From Streptomyces coryli (GTDB lineage Bacteria; Actinomycetota; Actinomycetes; Streptomycetales; Streptomycetaceae), in contig NZ_JAAKZV010000001.1 of assembly GCF_011044975.1 (NCBI RefSeq), positions 98,897 to 162,896 on the forward strand: a stretch of DNA of 64,000 nucleotides. Reading direction: 5' to 3'. How positions within the stretch are numbered: position 1 is the first letter of the stretch; the number at the start of each line of letters is the position of its first letter. The notes beneath the pieces are model-generated. The model was given only the letters and a program-made list of their open reading frames with translations, had not been told where the DNA came from and did no database searches. Below are positions 43,409 through 52,228 of the stretch, piece by piece. Made by a program: the position numbers and the translations under genes.

Positions 43409-43876
43409 ATGAGTTTTCGGCTGGCTGCCTATGGCGTGTGCATGGAGGATGCGCGAGTGCTGCTGGCCCGGCACGTGTCCGCGGAAGGCGTATCCACCTG
43501 GACGCTCCCGGGCGGCCGGGTCGAGCACGGGGAGGATCCGTACGACGCGGTGATCCGGGAGATCGCCGAGGAGACCGGCTGTGATGCGGTGGTCGAGCGC
43601 TTGCTGGGCGTGGACTCCAGGCTGATCCCGGCTGCCGAGGCCCGCGCCGGTGTGGAGCATCAGAACGTCGGCATCTTCTACCGCGTTCGTATCACCGGCG
43701 GCCGGCTCCGGCCCGAGCCGGACGGCGAGATCGCGGAATCGGTCTGGACACCGCGCGCCGATGTCACGGGCCTGCGCCGGTCATCACTGGTGGACGTCGG
43801 TCTCGCTTTGGCGCAGACCGCTCCGCCGACCGGCCACGTCGCACCCGTACCGGTCGCCGGCCGCATCCGGCACTAG
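43409..43876 (+). CDS. Nudix hydrolase
   Basis: A 155-residue protein with a complete Nudix box: [24 protein letters not shown] (GX5EX7REUXEEXGU) beginning near residue 36. The substrate is not deducible: nucleoside diphosphate derivatives in general. No Shine-Dalgarno sequence; TAGGGT, containing the previous gene's stop codon, ends 6 bp before the ATG, as in leaderless genes. It could be the last gene of the cassette or independently transcribed. Confidence 0.9.
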   Translation: MSFRLAAYGVCMEDARVLLARHVSAEGVSTWTLPGGRVEHGEDPYDAVIREIAEETGCDAVVERLLGVDSRLIPAAEARAGVEHQNVGIFYRVRITGGRLRPEPDGEIAESVWTPRADVTGLRRSSLVDVGLALAQTAPPTGHVAPVPVAGRIRH

Positions 43877-43913
43877 GCACGCCACGACAGCCGTCGGGGC
43901 CAGATCCTTGCGG

Positions 43914-45164
43914 ATGTTGGCTATCCGGCTCTCGTACGCGCTGCGCGATGAGGGAGTGCGGCACCTGGAGAGACTTGGGCACGAGGTGCGGCAGTCCGAC
44001 TTGTACGCGATGGGGTGGAAGGCAGTCCTCGACGCGGAGGATTACGGCGCCGGGGACGGGGGGCGCATGCTCGTCGGTGACGCTCAGGAGAGTTCCTGGC
44101 GGGCCGGGACCATCAGTGCGGATATCCGGGCTGAGCAGGAGAAGCTGGCCTGGGCGGACACCGTGATCGTGCACTTTCCGCTGTGGTGGTTCGGGCCGCC
44201 GGCGATCCTCAAGGGCTGGTTCGACCGGGTGTTGGTCCAAGGGCTTGCTTCCAGGGTGAAGGACGGCGAGGGGCGGACCCGGCGATACGGCGACGGCGGG
44301 CTCGCCGGGAAGCGCGGCATGGTGGTCACGTCCGTCGGCGCCCGCGAGGCGAGCTTCGGGCCGCGTGGCATCCACGGGCACATGGATGAGGTGCTCTGGC
44401 CGCTGCACCACGGCACGTTCTGGTACACCGGCATGGCCGCACTGCCGCCCTTCACCGTGTACGGCGCCGACCACCTCACGGCGGACGGCGACGACTTCCG
44501 CACCCACGCCGACGCCCTCCGTGCCCGGCTCGCCGGCCTCGAGACCACGGCCCCGCTGGCGTATCGCACCGCAGCGAGCCGACGCCGGAGCCGGCGGCCC
44601 GCCCGGCGACCCCGGATCCTGCCGGCACACGCGTCCGCGCACCCCTCAGGTGACCGCCGCCTCCAGCCCCACCGTCCGCAGCCGCGCCTCGAAGAATGCG
44701 GCCGCCGTGATCGAGGGGTGCTTCAGGGAGTTGGCCCGCCGGCGCTCGTCCGGCCGCAGGTCGACGTCGGCGCGTGGGTAGATGAACAGCGGGCTGGAGT
44801 AGCGGCTTCGGGCGGTCGCGGTGGTGGGGGCGTCGATGCGGTGGACGGCCGAGCGGAGATGGCCGCCGGTCAGGTACTGCAGCATGTCGCCGACCTGCAC
44901 GATGGTGTGGCCCTCCGGGGCGGTGCCCTCGATCCAGCCGCCGCCGCGGAGCTTGACCTTGAGGCCCTTGCCGGTGGAGGGCGGGAGGACCGAGACGAGG
45001 TTGCCGTCGGTGTGGCGGCAGCCCCAGACGACCCGTCCGAGCTGTTCCGCGGAGACCGGCGGATAGCACAGCGGCCGCCGCGCCGTACTCGCGTCGCGGG
45101 TGAGCTCGGCGAAGTAGCCGTCGGCGTAGCCGAGTCGTGGTTCGAGGGCGCGCAGGACCTCTAG
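43914..45164 (+). pseudogene. NAD(P)H-dependent quinone oxidoreductase-like gene, truncated and stop-less
   Basis: The frame encodes a recognisable NQO/modulator-of-drug-activity family domain: [55 protein letters not shown], and a C-terminal part to about residue 220 (44573). The N-terminal strand and flavin-binding loop (usually a hydrophobic strand ending HAHPxPxS) are missing from every frame upstream. At the 3' end no stop occurs where the family ends; the frame runs about 190 codons further, antisense to the dioxygenase gene. Both ends being damaged suggests decay, although a truncated protein could still be made. Confidence 0.55.
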
Positions 45165-45632
45165 GCCTACGTCGTTGAGGGCATCGAAGAGGGAGAGCGC
45201 GCCGTCGTGGAAGTCCGGCGCTTGCTCGGGCCATACGTTGTCGGCGTAGAACGCGGGAAAGCGGTCCTTGAGCGCCGGATCAGTGATCGATTCGGGGCCG
45301 ATCAGCCAGCATGAGCGCTGGTCGGGCTGCGGCCCGCCGTCCGCCCCGGAGCGCCGGCATGCCGCGGCCGTCTCGACGCCGAGCGGGGTGTAGCCGCGGA
45401 GATGGTGGATCTCGGGTCGCCGATACCGTTCCAGTTCCTCGGCGGGGCGGGTGAACACCTCGGCGTACGCCCCGTACACGGCAGGCAGCATCCGCGCGAC
45501 GTCCGGCGTCCGGACGAAGACGAAGCCGATCTCGCGCAGCCCCCGCTCCACGGTTTCGCCGAATGCTCGTCGCCGGGCCACCGACGCCGCCGTCGCGTCG
45601 GCCAGGTCGACCCGGGGAATCTCGCGCCTCAT
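44646..45632 (-). CDS. 2-oxoglutarate/Fe(II) dioxygenase, isopenicillin N synthase-like
   Basis: A 328-residue double-stranded beta-helix oxygenase. The N-terminal domain begins [14 protein letters not shown]. The iron ligands are His and Asp in CRHTDGN and the distal His in [16 protein letters not shown] provides the Arg-x-Ser that binds 2-oxoglutarate. [26 protein letters not shown] is the typical jelly-roll core. ATG 45632 ([10 protein letters not shown]) is preferred over an upstream frame starting at 45755. Family members hydroxylate or desaturate amino acids and secondary metabolites; the substrate here is unknown. Divergent from the sulfatase. Confidence 0.9.
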   Translation of the reverse strand: MRREIPRVDLADATAASVARRRAFGETVERGLREIGFVFVRTPDVARMLPAVYGAYAEVFTRPAEELERYRRPEIHHLRGYTPLGVETAAACRRSGADGGPQPDQRSCWLIGPESITDPALKDRFPAFYADNVWPEQAPDFHDGALSLFDALNDVGLEVLRALEPRLGYADGYFAELTRDASTARRPLCYPPVSAEQLGRVVWGCRHTDGNLVSVLPPSTGKGLKVKLRGGGWIEGTAPEGHTIVQVGDMLQYLTGGHLRSAVHRIDAPTTATARSRYSSPLFIYPRADVDLRPDERRRANSLKHPSITAAAFFEARLRTVGLEAAVT

Positions 45633-45769
45633 TCTCGAACCGTTAGCACGCGGCACCCGCGCCCGCAATGCGACCTGCTGCGCCGGAAAGCCAGGGGCCC
45701 GCGGGCGGGCGAGATCACCCAGCCGTGAAGAATACGGCGGCAGAGCCGGCGACAACGAGAGGCAACGCG

Positions 45770-47131
45770 ATGAGACCCAACGTCCTGCTGCTGCACTGCC
45801 ACGATCTCGGGCGGTATCTGGGGTGTTACGGCAACAGGACGGTACGCAGCCCGCATCTGGACCAACTGGCCGCGGACGGTGTCACCTTCAGCCAGGCCTT
45901 CGCCACCGCGCCTCAGTGCAGCCCGTCCCGGGCGTCGCTCTTCACCGGGCGCTGGCCGCACTCCACCGGTGTCATGGGCCTGACCCACGGTGACTTCGGG
46001 TGGGATCTGCATCCCGGTGAACGGCATCTCGCCGAGCGGCTCGGCGGCGCTGGATACCGCACCTCACTAGTCGGCGTTCACCACGAGTCCCGGGTCCGCG
46101 CGGACGCGCGGATCGCCGCGCGTCTCGGCTTCGACGAGGTCGTGACCGGCGGGCTGGCCGATGTGGTGGCGGACCGGGCGATCGAGCGGCTGGAGCGGTT
46201 CGCCGCCGGCGACGCCCCCTTCTATCTGCAGGCCGGCTTCTTCGAGCCGCACCGGCTGCCGGGCAAGCGGGACCCGGAGGGCGTGGCGGGTTTCCTCGGC
46301 GACGCCATCGAACCCGACGACCACCTCGGCGTCGAGATACCGCCGTACCTCGTCGACGACGCCGGTGCGCGCGTCGAGGTCGCCGAACTGCAGGGCGCGA
46401 TCCGGCACATGGACGCCGCCGCCGGGCGGGTGCTCGCCCGGCTGGACGAACTCGGGCTGACCGACAACACCTTGGTCGTCTTCACCACCGACCACGGCCT
46501 CGCCCTGCCGCGCGCCAAGTGCACCTTGTACGACCCGGGGCTGGAGACGGCGCTGATCATGCGGCTGCCCGCTCGCGGCTGGGGCGGCGGTGGCACCCAT
46601 GACGCGCTGGTCCCCAACATCGACATCGTGCCGACGCTCCTCGACGCCGCGGGCCTGCCGTCGGACGCCGTCCTGCACGGCCGCAGCCTCGCCTCCCTCC
46701 TCGACGGCGGCAGCTACCGCCCGCGCACGGAGATTTTCGGCGAACTCACCCACCACGACTACTACGACCCGAAGCGGTGCATCCGCACTGACCAGTACAA
46801 ACTGATCGCCAACTTCAGCTCGGCACCGGAGATCATGGACTCCAGCCAGTCCTGGAGACCGCGCAGCACACCGCGTACCAGCGGGGCGGCCAGGGTGCCC
46901 TTCCATCCGCCGGTCGAGCTGTACGACCTCGTACGGGACCCGGACGAGATGGTGGACCTGGCCCACGACCCGGACTCGGCCGGCATCCGCGACGAGCTCG
47001 CGGGCCGCCTGGCGTCGTGGATGCGGAGCACCGGCGACCCGCTCGTCGACGGCGCCGTCACCCCGCCCCTGCACCACCGCACGCTGGCGGCGCTGGATGC
47101 GGACGCGGATGCGGCGGGGCAGGCCGTATGA
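45770..47131 (+). CDS. Sulfatase (type I, formylglycine-dependent)
   Basis: A 453-residue sulfatase without a signal peptide. The formylglycine signature is CSPSRASLFTGR with Cys50. VLLLHCHDLGRYLGCYGN supplies N-terminal metal ligands; the TTDHG motif (Asp-His) supplies further ones. The C-terminal FGELTHHDYYDPKRCIRTDQYKLI is typical of the family. GAGAGG precedes ATG 45770. It needs a formylglycine-generating enzyme in trans, none being visible here. Substrate: a sulfate ester, unspecified. Confidence 0.92.
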   Translation: MRPNVLLLHCHDLGRYLGCYGNRTVRSPHLDQLAADGVTFSQAFATAPQCSPSRASLFTGRWPHSTGVMGLTHGDFGWDLHPGERHLAERLGGAGYRTSLVGVHHESRVRADARIAARLGFDEVVTGGLADVVADRAIERLERFAAGDAPFYLQAGFFEPHRLPGKRDPEGVAGFLGDAIEPDDHLGVEIPPYLVDDAGARVEVAELQGAIRHMDAAAGRVLARLDELGLTDNTLVVFTTDHGLALPRAKCTLYDPGLETALIMRLPARGWGGGGTHDALVPNIDIVPTLLDAAGLPSDAVLHGRSLASLLDGGSYRPRTEIFGELTHHDYYDPKRCIRTDQYKLIANFSSAPEIMDSSQSWRPRSTPRTSGAARVPFHPPVELYDLVRDPDEMVDLAHDPDSAGIRDELAGRLASWMRSTGDPLVDGAVTPPLHHRTLAALDADADAAGQAV

Positions 47132-47174
47132 CCGCCGCGCGATCCGGCCGGTCCGGGACGTACGCTCGCACGGC

Positions 47175-48065
47175 ATGAGACTCCTTACGATCCTCGACGC
47201 CCCTTCCAACCTCGGCCTGCGGCCTCCGGAGGAGGGCTCGGTGCCCGGCTGCTACAAGGCGCCGGGGGTGTTCCGCGACGCGGGGCTGCTGACGCGGCTC
47301 GGCGCGCGGGACGCCGGGGTGCTGACCGCGCCGCGCTACCGGGCCGCCTGGGTGCCGGGCAATGTCCGTAACGAAGCCGATATCGCCACATACGCGCGCG
47401 ACCTCGCGGACCGGCTCGCCGCGATCCTGGACGCCGGCGAGCTGCCGGTGGTGCTGGGCGGCGACTGCAGCATCCTCCTCGGCCCAGGACTGGCGCTGCA
47501 CCGCAGGCCCGGGCGGTACGGGCTGGTGTCCCTGGACGGGCTCGACTACCGGCATCCGGGGAACAGCACCCAGGTCGGCGCGGCCGGCGGCGAGAGCCTC
47601 GCCATGGTCACGGGCAAGGGCGGCATCCTCGCCGAACTGGACGGCGCCCGCCCGTATCTCCGGCCGGAGGACACCGTGGCGATGGGGATCCGGTCGTACG
47701 ACGAGAGCGCGGCGGAGGCGGCGGCCGACGGCCTGCGTCTCATCGATGCCGCCGAGGTCGGCGCCGGCCCGGGAGCCGCCGCCGCCCGCGCGCTCGCGGT
47801 GGTGGAGCCGCTGGACGGCTTCTGGATCCACCTCGACGCCGATGTCCTCGACCCCGCGGTGATGCCCGCCGTGGACGCCGCGGATCCGGGCGGCATCAGC
47901 TTCGACGAGCTCGAAGCCGTGCTGGGCGGGCTGCTCGCGTCCCCGGGCGTCCTCGGCCTGGACGTGACGATCTACGACCCGGACCGCGATCCCGGCTTCG
48001 CCGCGGGGCGGCGGCTGGCGGACGTACTGGTGGCGGCGTTCGGGGCGGCGAAAACCAGCGCTTGA
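47175..48065 (+). CDS. Arginase/agmatinase-fold protein with altered metal ligands
   Basis: A 296-residue ureohydrolase-fold protein. VVLGGDCSILLG has Cys98 where arginases have His (GGDHS). VSLDGLDYRHPGN lacks the His of DxHxD, apparently through a one-codon deletion compared with the DGHxDxRHPGN form of relatives. HLDADVLDP keeps the two-Asp motif. With both His ligands lost, a binuclear manganese site is doubtful, so activity may be absent or different. No Shine-Dalgarno sequence; TACGCT lies 8 bp before the ATG, as in leaderless genes. It starts 43 bp after the sulfatase. Confidence 0.8.
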   Translation: MRLLTILDAPSNLGLRPPEEGSVPGCYKAPGVFRDAGLLTRLGARDAGVLTAPRYRAAWVPGNVRNEADIATYARDLADRLAAILDAGELPVVLGGDCSILLGPGLALHRRPGRYGLVSLDGLDYRHPGNSTQVGAAGGESLAMVTGKGGILAELDGARPYLRPEDTVAMGIRSYDESAAEAAADGLRLIDAAEVGAGPGAAAARALAVVEPLDGFWIHLDADVLDPAVMPAVDAADPGGISFDELEAVLGGLLASPGVLGLDVTIYDPDRDPGFAAGRRLADVLVAAFGAAKTSA

Positions 48066-48111
48066 CCCGTCCCCCAGGGTCCGGGTTCATCGCGACGCGT
48101 AGCAAGAGCCC

Positions 48112-48720
48112 TCAGGTCGTCTCGTACCGCGGGCGGCCGGTGGTGCGGTAGGTCTGGATCGTGAGCCCCTTCGGGGTGGACCGCAGGTCGGCCAGCTCGA
48201 GTCCCAGGTCGGGGCCCGTGGCGGGGAAGAGCCGCGTGCCCTGGCCGACGACCACGGGATACGTGAGCAGAACGATCTCGTCGACCAGCCGGCGGTCGAG
48301 CAGCCAGCGGATCAGGGTGCCACTCCCCCACACCTGCAGCTCACCGCCCCGCTCGGCGGCCCGCAGCCCTTGGACGTCGCCCGCGACGTCGCCCGACAGG
48401 ACGGTCGTGCCCGCCCACCGCGGGTCGGTGAGCGTGGTCGAAGCGACGTATTTGGGCCGCTTGTTCAGCGCCTCTCCGACGGGGTTTCCCGGATCCATGC
48501 CGGCCCCCCAGGAGCCCGCGAAGATCTCGTAGGTCCGCCGGCCGAACAGGAAGGCGTCGGCGCGCTGGAAGGTCTCGCTGATGAACGTCGACGCCTCGTC
48601 GTCGAGCAGCGGCGGGCCCCACCCGAAGCGCTCGAATCCGCCCGGGGCTTCCCCGGCGATACGTCGATGCCCCTGGGTCACTCCGTCGACGGAGACGTTC
48701 GTGACGGTCGTCAGTTTCAT
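48112..48720 (-). CDS. RibD C-terminal/dihydrofolate reductase-like protein
   Basis: A 202-residue reductase-fold protein: LTTVTNVSVDGVTQG at the start, FLFGRRTYEIFAGSWG, KYVASTTLTDPRW, and LQVWGSGTLIRWLLDRRLVDEIVLLTYPVVVGQGTRLFP with the NADPH-binding GSG motif. These small DHFR/RibD-like proteins are common in Streptomyces and mostly uncharacterised. ATG 48720 follows AAGGGA. Divergent from trmO, with 49 bp between the starts. Confidence 0.9.
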   Translation of the reverse strand: MKLTTVTNVSVDGVTQGHRRIAGEAPGGFERFGWGPPLLDDEASTFISETFQRADAFLFGRRTYEIFAGSWGAGMDPGNPVGEALNKRPKYVASTTLTDPRWAGTTVLSGDVAGDVQGLRAAERGGELQVWGSGTLIRWLLDRRLVDEIVLLTYPVVVGQGTRLFPATGPDLGLELADLRSTPKGLTIQTYRTTGRPRYETT

Positions 48721-48769
48721 GGTCGCCGTTCCCTTCGCGGCTGAACACCGGCGCTGTAGCGTTGGCGGC

Positions 48770-49255
48770 GTGACGGCCGAACTCACCCTCCGCCCTGTCG
48801 CCACCGTGACCGGTGGCCGCACCGAGATCTACGAGGACAACTGGGGGGACGTCACCGCCATCATCAGGCTGGACTCCGAGCAGTTCGCCCCCGACGCGCT
48901 GACCGGTGTCGAAGGGTACTCGCACCTCGAAGTCGTGTTCTTCTTCGACCAGCTCGACCCGGCCAGGATCCAGACCGGGCTGCGGCATCCCCGCAACAAC
49001 CCGGACTGGCCGCTCGTCGGCGTCTTCGCGCACCGCGGCCCGTACCGGCCGAATCGGCTCGGCGTCTCGCGATGCCGGCTCGACCGGGTGGACGGGCTCG
49101 ACCTGCATGTGCGCGGGCTGGACGCGGTCGACGGGACGCCGGTGCTGGATATCAAGCCGTACACCGCCGAGTTCACGCCCGCCGAGCAGACCCAGCAGCC
49201 GAAGTGGGCCGATGTGGCCGCGACATTGGAGCCCAGGTGCCGGGAGCCTTCGTAG
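48770..49255 (+). CDS. TrmO/TsaA-like tRNA methyltransferase domain protein
   Basis: A 161-residue protein of the UPF0066/YaeB family, in which TrmO N6-methylates threonylcarbamoyladenosine-37 in tRNA. EGYSHLEVVFFFDQL, HPRNNPDWPLVGVFAHRGPYRPNRLGVSRC and VLDIKPYTAEFTPAE are the family blocks. GTG start with a -10-like TAGCGT 7 bp upstream and no Shine-Dalgarno sequence. Nearly 90 per cent of the gene lies opposite the unterminated 3' part of the lipase frame. Many standalone homologues are uncharacterised, so the tRNA role is by family. Confidence 0.85.
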   Translation: MTAELTLRPVATVTGGRTEIYEDNWGDVTAIIRLDSEQFAPDALTGVEGYSHLEVVFFFDQLDPARIQTGLRHPRNNPDWPLVGVFAHRGPYRPNRLGVSRCRLDRVDGLDLHVRGLDAVDGTPVLDIKPYTAEFTPAEQTQQPKWADVAATLEPRCREPS

Positions 49256-50424
49256 TCGGTGGCGCCCAGGTCGACGACCGGCGCCGCCACCCCGTTCTTG
49301 CGCAGGGCCGCTTCGCAGTGGTCGGTGTTCGTGGTGGTGGCCTGTTCGTCGCCGGTCGCCATGTACAGCCGGACGGGGGCGCGGGGAGCCCAGTCGGTGC
49401 AGACGGCATCGGTGATACGCAGCGCCTCCGCCAGCCCACCCGTCGGGTTCGCCAGCCGCCGGCGCCCCTGCTCGGTGAGCAGTTCGGCGACGGTGCCCGG
49501 GGTGCCCCGCATCAGCTCTTCGCCCGTGTGGGCGCCGTCGAAGAGCGCCTCGATGGTGGTGTCGTACGGAGCCCGGAAGAACTCGCCCGGGTCGTCATAG
49601 ATGTGGTGCACCCGGTTGAAAGCCACCAGCGTGTACACCGTGTACAGCACACTCGACTTGGGCTCCAGCTCACCCGCGAGCAGCGCGGGCAGCTCCGCGC
49701 CGCCGAAGTCGTACGCGCCGCTGACCGGCGCCAGCGCGCCCAGCCGGAACCACCGGTCCTCCCCCGCCTGCAGCGCCCGGCCGAGCCCGAGCGCCGCCGA
49801 CGCGCCCTGGGAGAAGCCGGTCGCCAGGACGTCGCGCTCCAGCACGTGTCCGGTACGGGCGGCCGTAAAGGCGCGGGCCGCTCGCAGCATGTCCAGGGAC
49901 GCCGTGGTCTCGGAGCCGATGTCCATCCAGGGGTGCAGGCCGGGGCCCGTGCCCATCCCGAGATAGTCGGGCGCGACCGCCGCGGCGCCGGCCGACGCGT
50001 GCGCGATCACCGGCGCGGAGACGAACGCGCCGCGCCGCATGGACGGGGAGTCGTCCTTGTGGCTGCCGGTGCCGTGCCCGAAGTAGACGGTCGGCAGGCG
50101 TCGTTCGCCGCTCCGCGGCAGCACCAGCAGCCCGCTCGCGGTCGACGGCTTTCCGTGCGCATCGATGGTGCGGTAGACGAGCCGGTACGCGACCACGCCG
50201 TGCCGCACGGTGTCGTCGTCGAATCCGCCCTCGCCCAACTCGGCGGCCACCGCCTGCCGCGTCGCGAGCGTGTACAGCTTCTCGGCCGAGACCAGCGCGC
50301 CGCGGCCGCGCTCCTTCTGCTGGGTCTGTGACTGAGCGGCGGGCGCGGCGACGGCGGTAGCGGTGGCGAGAGTCGGCCCGCTCAGCAGCAGGCCGCAGCA
50401 GAGCGCCGAGGCGACGAGGTGCAT
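48829..50424 (-). CDS. Secreted lipase/alpha-beta hydrolase with a run-on C terminus
   Basis: The real enzyme is about 400 residues. It has a signal peptide (LVASALCCGLLLSGPTLATATAVAAPA), TVYFGHGTGSH oxyanion region, nucleophile GFSQGAS, acid in YMATGDEQAT and catalytic His in GSRHLGSNVAAT. It belongs with the secretory lipase-type serine hydrolases. After about residue 405, where relatives end, there is no stop; the frame continues about 130 codons antisense to trmO with a Ser/Arg/Pro-rich meaningless composition. ATG 50424 has GGAGGAAG upstream. The gene follows the TetR gene by 54 bp and may be in the same operon. Confidence 0.8.
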   Translation of the reverse strand: MHLVASALCCGLLLSGPTLATATAVAAPAAQSQTQQKERGRGALVSAEKLYTLATRQAVAAELGEGGFDDDTVRHGVVAYRLVYRTIDAHGKPSTASGLLVLPRSGERRLPTVYFGHGTGSHKDDSPSMRRGAFVSAPVIAHASAGAAAVAPDYLGMGTGPGLHPWMDIGSETTASLDMLRAARAFTAARTGHVLERDVLATGFSQGASAALGLGRALQAGEDRWFRLGALAPVSGAYDFGGAELPALLAGELEPKSSVLYTVYTLVAFNRVHHIYDDPGEFFRAPYDTTIEALFDGAHTGEELMRGTPGTVAELLTEQGRRRLANPTGGLAEALRITDAVCTDWAPRAPVRLYMATGDEQATTTNTDHCEAALRKNGVAAPVVDLGATDYEGSRHLGSNVAATSAHFGCWVCSAGVNSAVYGLISSTGVPSTASSPRTCRSSPSTRSSRHRETPSRFGRYGPRCAKTPTSGQSGLLRGCRSPVWILAGSSWSKKNTTSRCEYPSTPVSASGANCSESSLMMAVTSPQLSS

Positions 50425-50478
50425 CTCTTCCTCCAAGTGAGGCTGGACAACGGCCAGTTCAGCCTCATGCACCGAAGG

Positions 50479-51096
50479 TCACCGATGCACTGGTGCACGC
50501 CCCCGGGTCAGTGCTGGGGCCAGCCAGCGGTTGAGGAGGGGGCGGAGGTGGGCCTCGTCGTGTGCGGGGTCGTTCGGGTGCTGCAGCAGCGAGGTCAGGA
50601 GACGCATGATGATCTCGGCGAGGCCGTTGAGGTCTTCGTCGTCGATACCGGCGGCGGTCCAGTCGACGGGGAAGCGCTGCAGCATCTTGGCGCCGTACGT
50701 GATGGTGTCCCGCGTCGTGGCGCCGCGGCCGAAGGCGGTGGTGTCGCCGAGCTGGAGGAGAGGGCTCAGGCTCGGGTCGGCGGGGATCGTCCGTACGCAG
50801 AAGAGGATGCCTTCGACCACGGCATCGGCCGGGTCCGTGGTCCCCTGCAAGTGCGCGATCAGCTGGTCCACGAACGCCTCGGCGCCCTGGGCCGCCACCT
50901 CGCCGAAGATGTCGCTGATGCTGCCGAAGTGGCGGTAGACGGTCTGGCGGGTGACGCCGATCTCGCCGGCTACGTCGGACAGCGTCGTCTTCGCGACGCC
51001 GTGCCGGTCGATGCAGCGGACGGTCGCGTCGATGATGCGCTGCCGGGCCTCCGCGTCCGATGCCGGAGGCCGGCCTGCCCAGCCGTGGTGCCCCAT
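50479..51096 (-). CDS. TetR/AcrR-family regulator
   Basis: A 205-residue regulator. The HTH is RQRIIDATVRCIDRHGVAKTTLSDVAGEIGVTRQTVYRHFGS, with recognition helix VTRQTVYRHF. The rest is a helical ligand domain. It sits at the 3' side of the flavoprotein/membrane-protein genes on the same strand, 4 bp after the membrane gene. It probably represses its own operon through the palindrome at 53714-53740. Confidence 0.9.
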   Translation of the reverse strand: MGHHGWAGRPPASDAEARQRIIDATVRCIDRHGVAKTTLSDVAGEIGVTRQTVYRHFGSISDIFGEVAAQGAEAFVDQLIAHLQGTTDPADAVVEGILFCVRTIPADPSLSPLLQLGDTTAFGRGATTRDTITYGAKMLQRFPVDWTAAGIDDEDLNGLAEIIMRLLTSLLQHPNDPAHDEAHLRPLLNRWLAPALTRGRAPVHR

Positions 51097-51100
51097 CGCC

Positions 51101-52228
51101 TCAGGATGGCACAGGCGTTGCGGCCGGCCGGGAGGCGGTCGCCCGCAGGGCCGCCACGACGAGACCGGTCGCGGCGGCGGCGCACAGCGCCACGTACCAG
51201 AGGCTGCCGGTCGGCGTGCCCTGCTCGGTGATGCCGTCGTCCGCCGCGAACCAGTCCGGCAGCGCGACCAGCCACAGGGCGAGGAGGACGGCGAGGAAGA
51301 GCGCCGGGTAGGTGCGCGCGAAGAGCGGTGACGCCACCGGCACCGGATCGGTGCGCCGGGCGCGCCAGGCCTCCGCCACCAGATACAGGCCGATGATCCA
51401 GACCACGGCGAGCTCGGCGCCGAGGATGGTCCGCTGGATCCACAGCTGGTCCTCGCCGCGGAAGGCGCCGCTGGGTGCGCTGACGATCGTCATCGCCAGC
51501 GGTGTCACGACACCGGCGGCGATGGTGCGCAGGCTGATCTGCCTGCCGGTGAGAGTCCCCCGCCCCTCCCGCGCGCCGACCAGCCGGACGACGAGATACG
51601 TCATCGCGCCGAAGGACACCGAGGCGAACAGGAGCATGCTGTTCATCGGGACCGAGGCGAGCGCCGGCTCGTTGATCTTCTCGTTGCCGGGGTTCCAGGC
51701 CCACCACCGCAGCTGGGGGCCGAGCTGGTCGAAGATCTCGTAGAAGACCTGGCAGACGAAGGCGACCGCCAGCGAGCCGGCCAGGGGTCCGCGGCGCGCG
51801 AAGATGCCGAGGGCGCGGACGAGTTCGTAGGCGAGCTGGGACAGCGCCGGGTAGAAGGCGACGATGTAGAGCGGCAGCCGGTCGTACATGAACTGCACGG
51901 TGAAGAGGTTGTGGGAGAAGATCAGACCGACGTGCTCCTCCAGGCCGAACCAGGCCGGGAAGTAGAGCGGCGGCTCGATCACCGCGAGGTAGACGACCGA
52001 GGCGAACCACAGCGCGATGTTCACCGGGTCGCCGTCGCGCCGCCGGCGCCGCCAGGCGTGGACGAGGGCGAACACGGCGCCGCCGATGACGAGCAGTTCG
52101 AGGAACGGCATGGTGCCGCTCGCGAGATCGAACGGGTTGCGCAGGTCCATGACGGGGTTGGCGTCGCGGCAGGAAAAGCCGAGCTGGTCAGCGAGCCGCT
52201 CGGCTGCCGGATCGCACGGGTTGCCCAT
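51101..52228 (-). CDS. Polytopic membrane protein of unknown function
   Basis: A 375-residue integral membrane protein with about nine helices (for example PFLELLVIGGAVFALVHAW, NIALWFASVVYLAVIEP, LPLYIVAFYPALSQLAYELV, and the last near 345-365). It contains DQLGPQLRWWAWNPGNEKINEPALASVPM, a loop with acidic and aromatic residues. I do not recognise a family. Its start lies inside the 3' end of the flavoprotein gene (41-bp overlap), so the two are coupled, and the TetR gene follows after 4 bp. A steroid or terpenoid-related role is conceivable from the flavoprotein partner, but nothing in the sequence proves it. Confidence 0.75.
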   Translation of the reverse strand: MGNPCDPAAERLADQLGFSCRDANPVMDLRNPFDLASGTMPFLELLVIGGAVFALVHAWRRRRRDGDPVNIALWFASVVYLAVIEPPLYFPAWFGLEEHVGLIFSHNLFTVQFMYDRLPLYIVAFYPALSQLAYELVRALGIFARRGPLAGSLAVAFVCQVFYEIFDQLGPQLRWWAWNPGNEKINEPALASVPMNSMLLFASVSFGAMTYLVVRLVGAREGRGTLTGRQISLRTIAAGVVTPLAMTIVSAPSGAFRGEDQLWIQRTILGAELAVVWIIGLYLVAEAWRARRTDPVPVASPLFARTYPALFLAVLLALWLVALPDWFAADDGITEQGTPTGSLWYVALCAAAATGLVVAALRATASRPAATPVPS

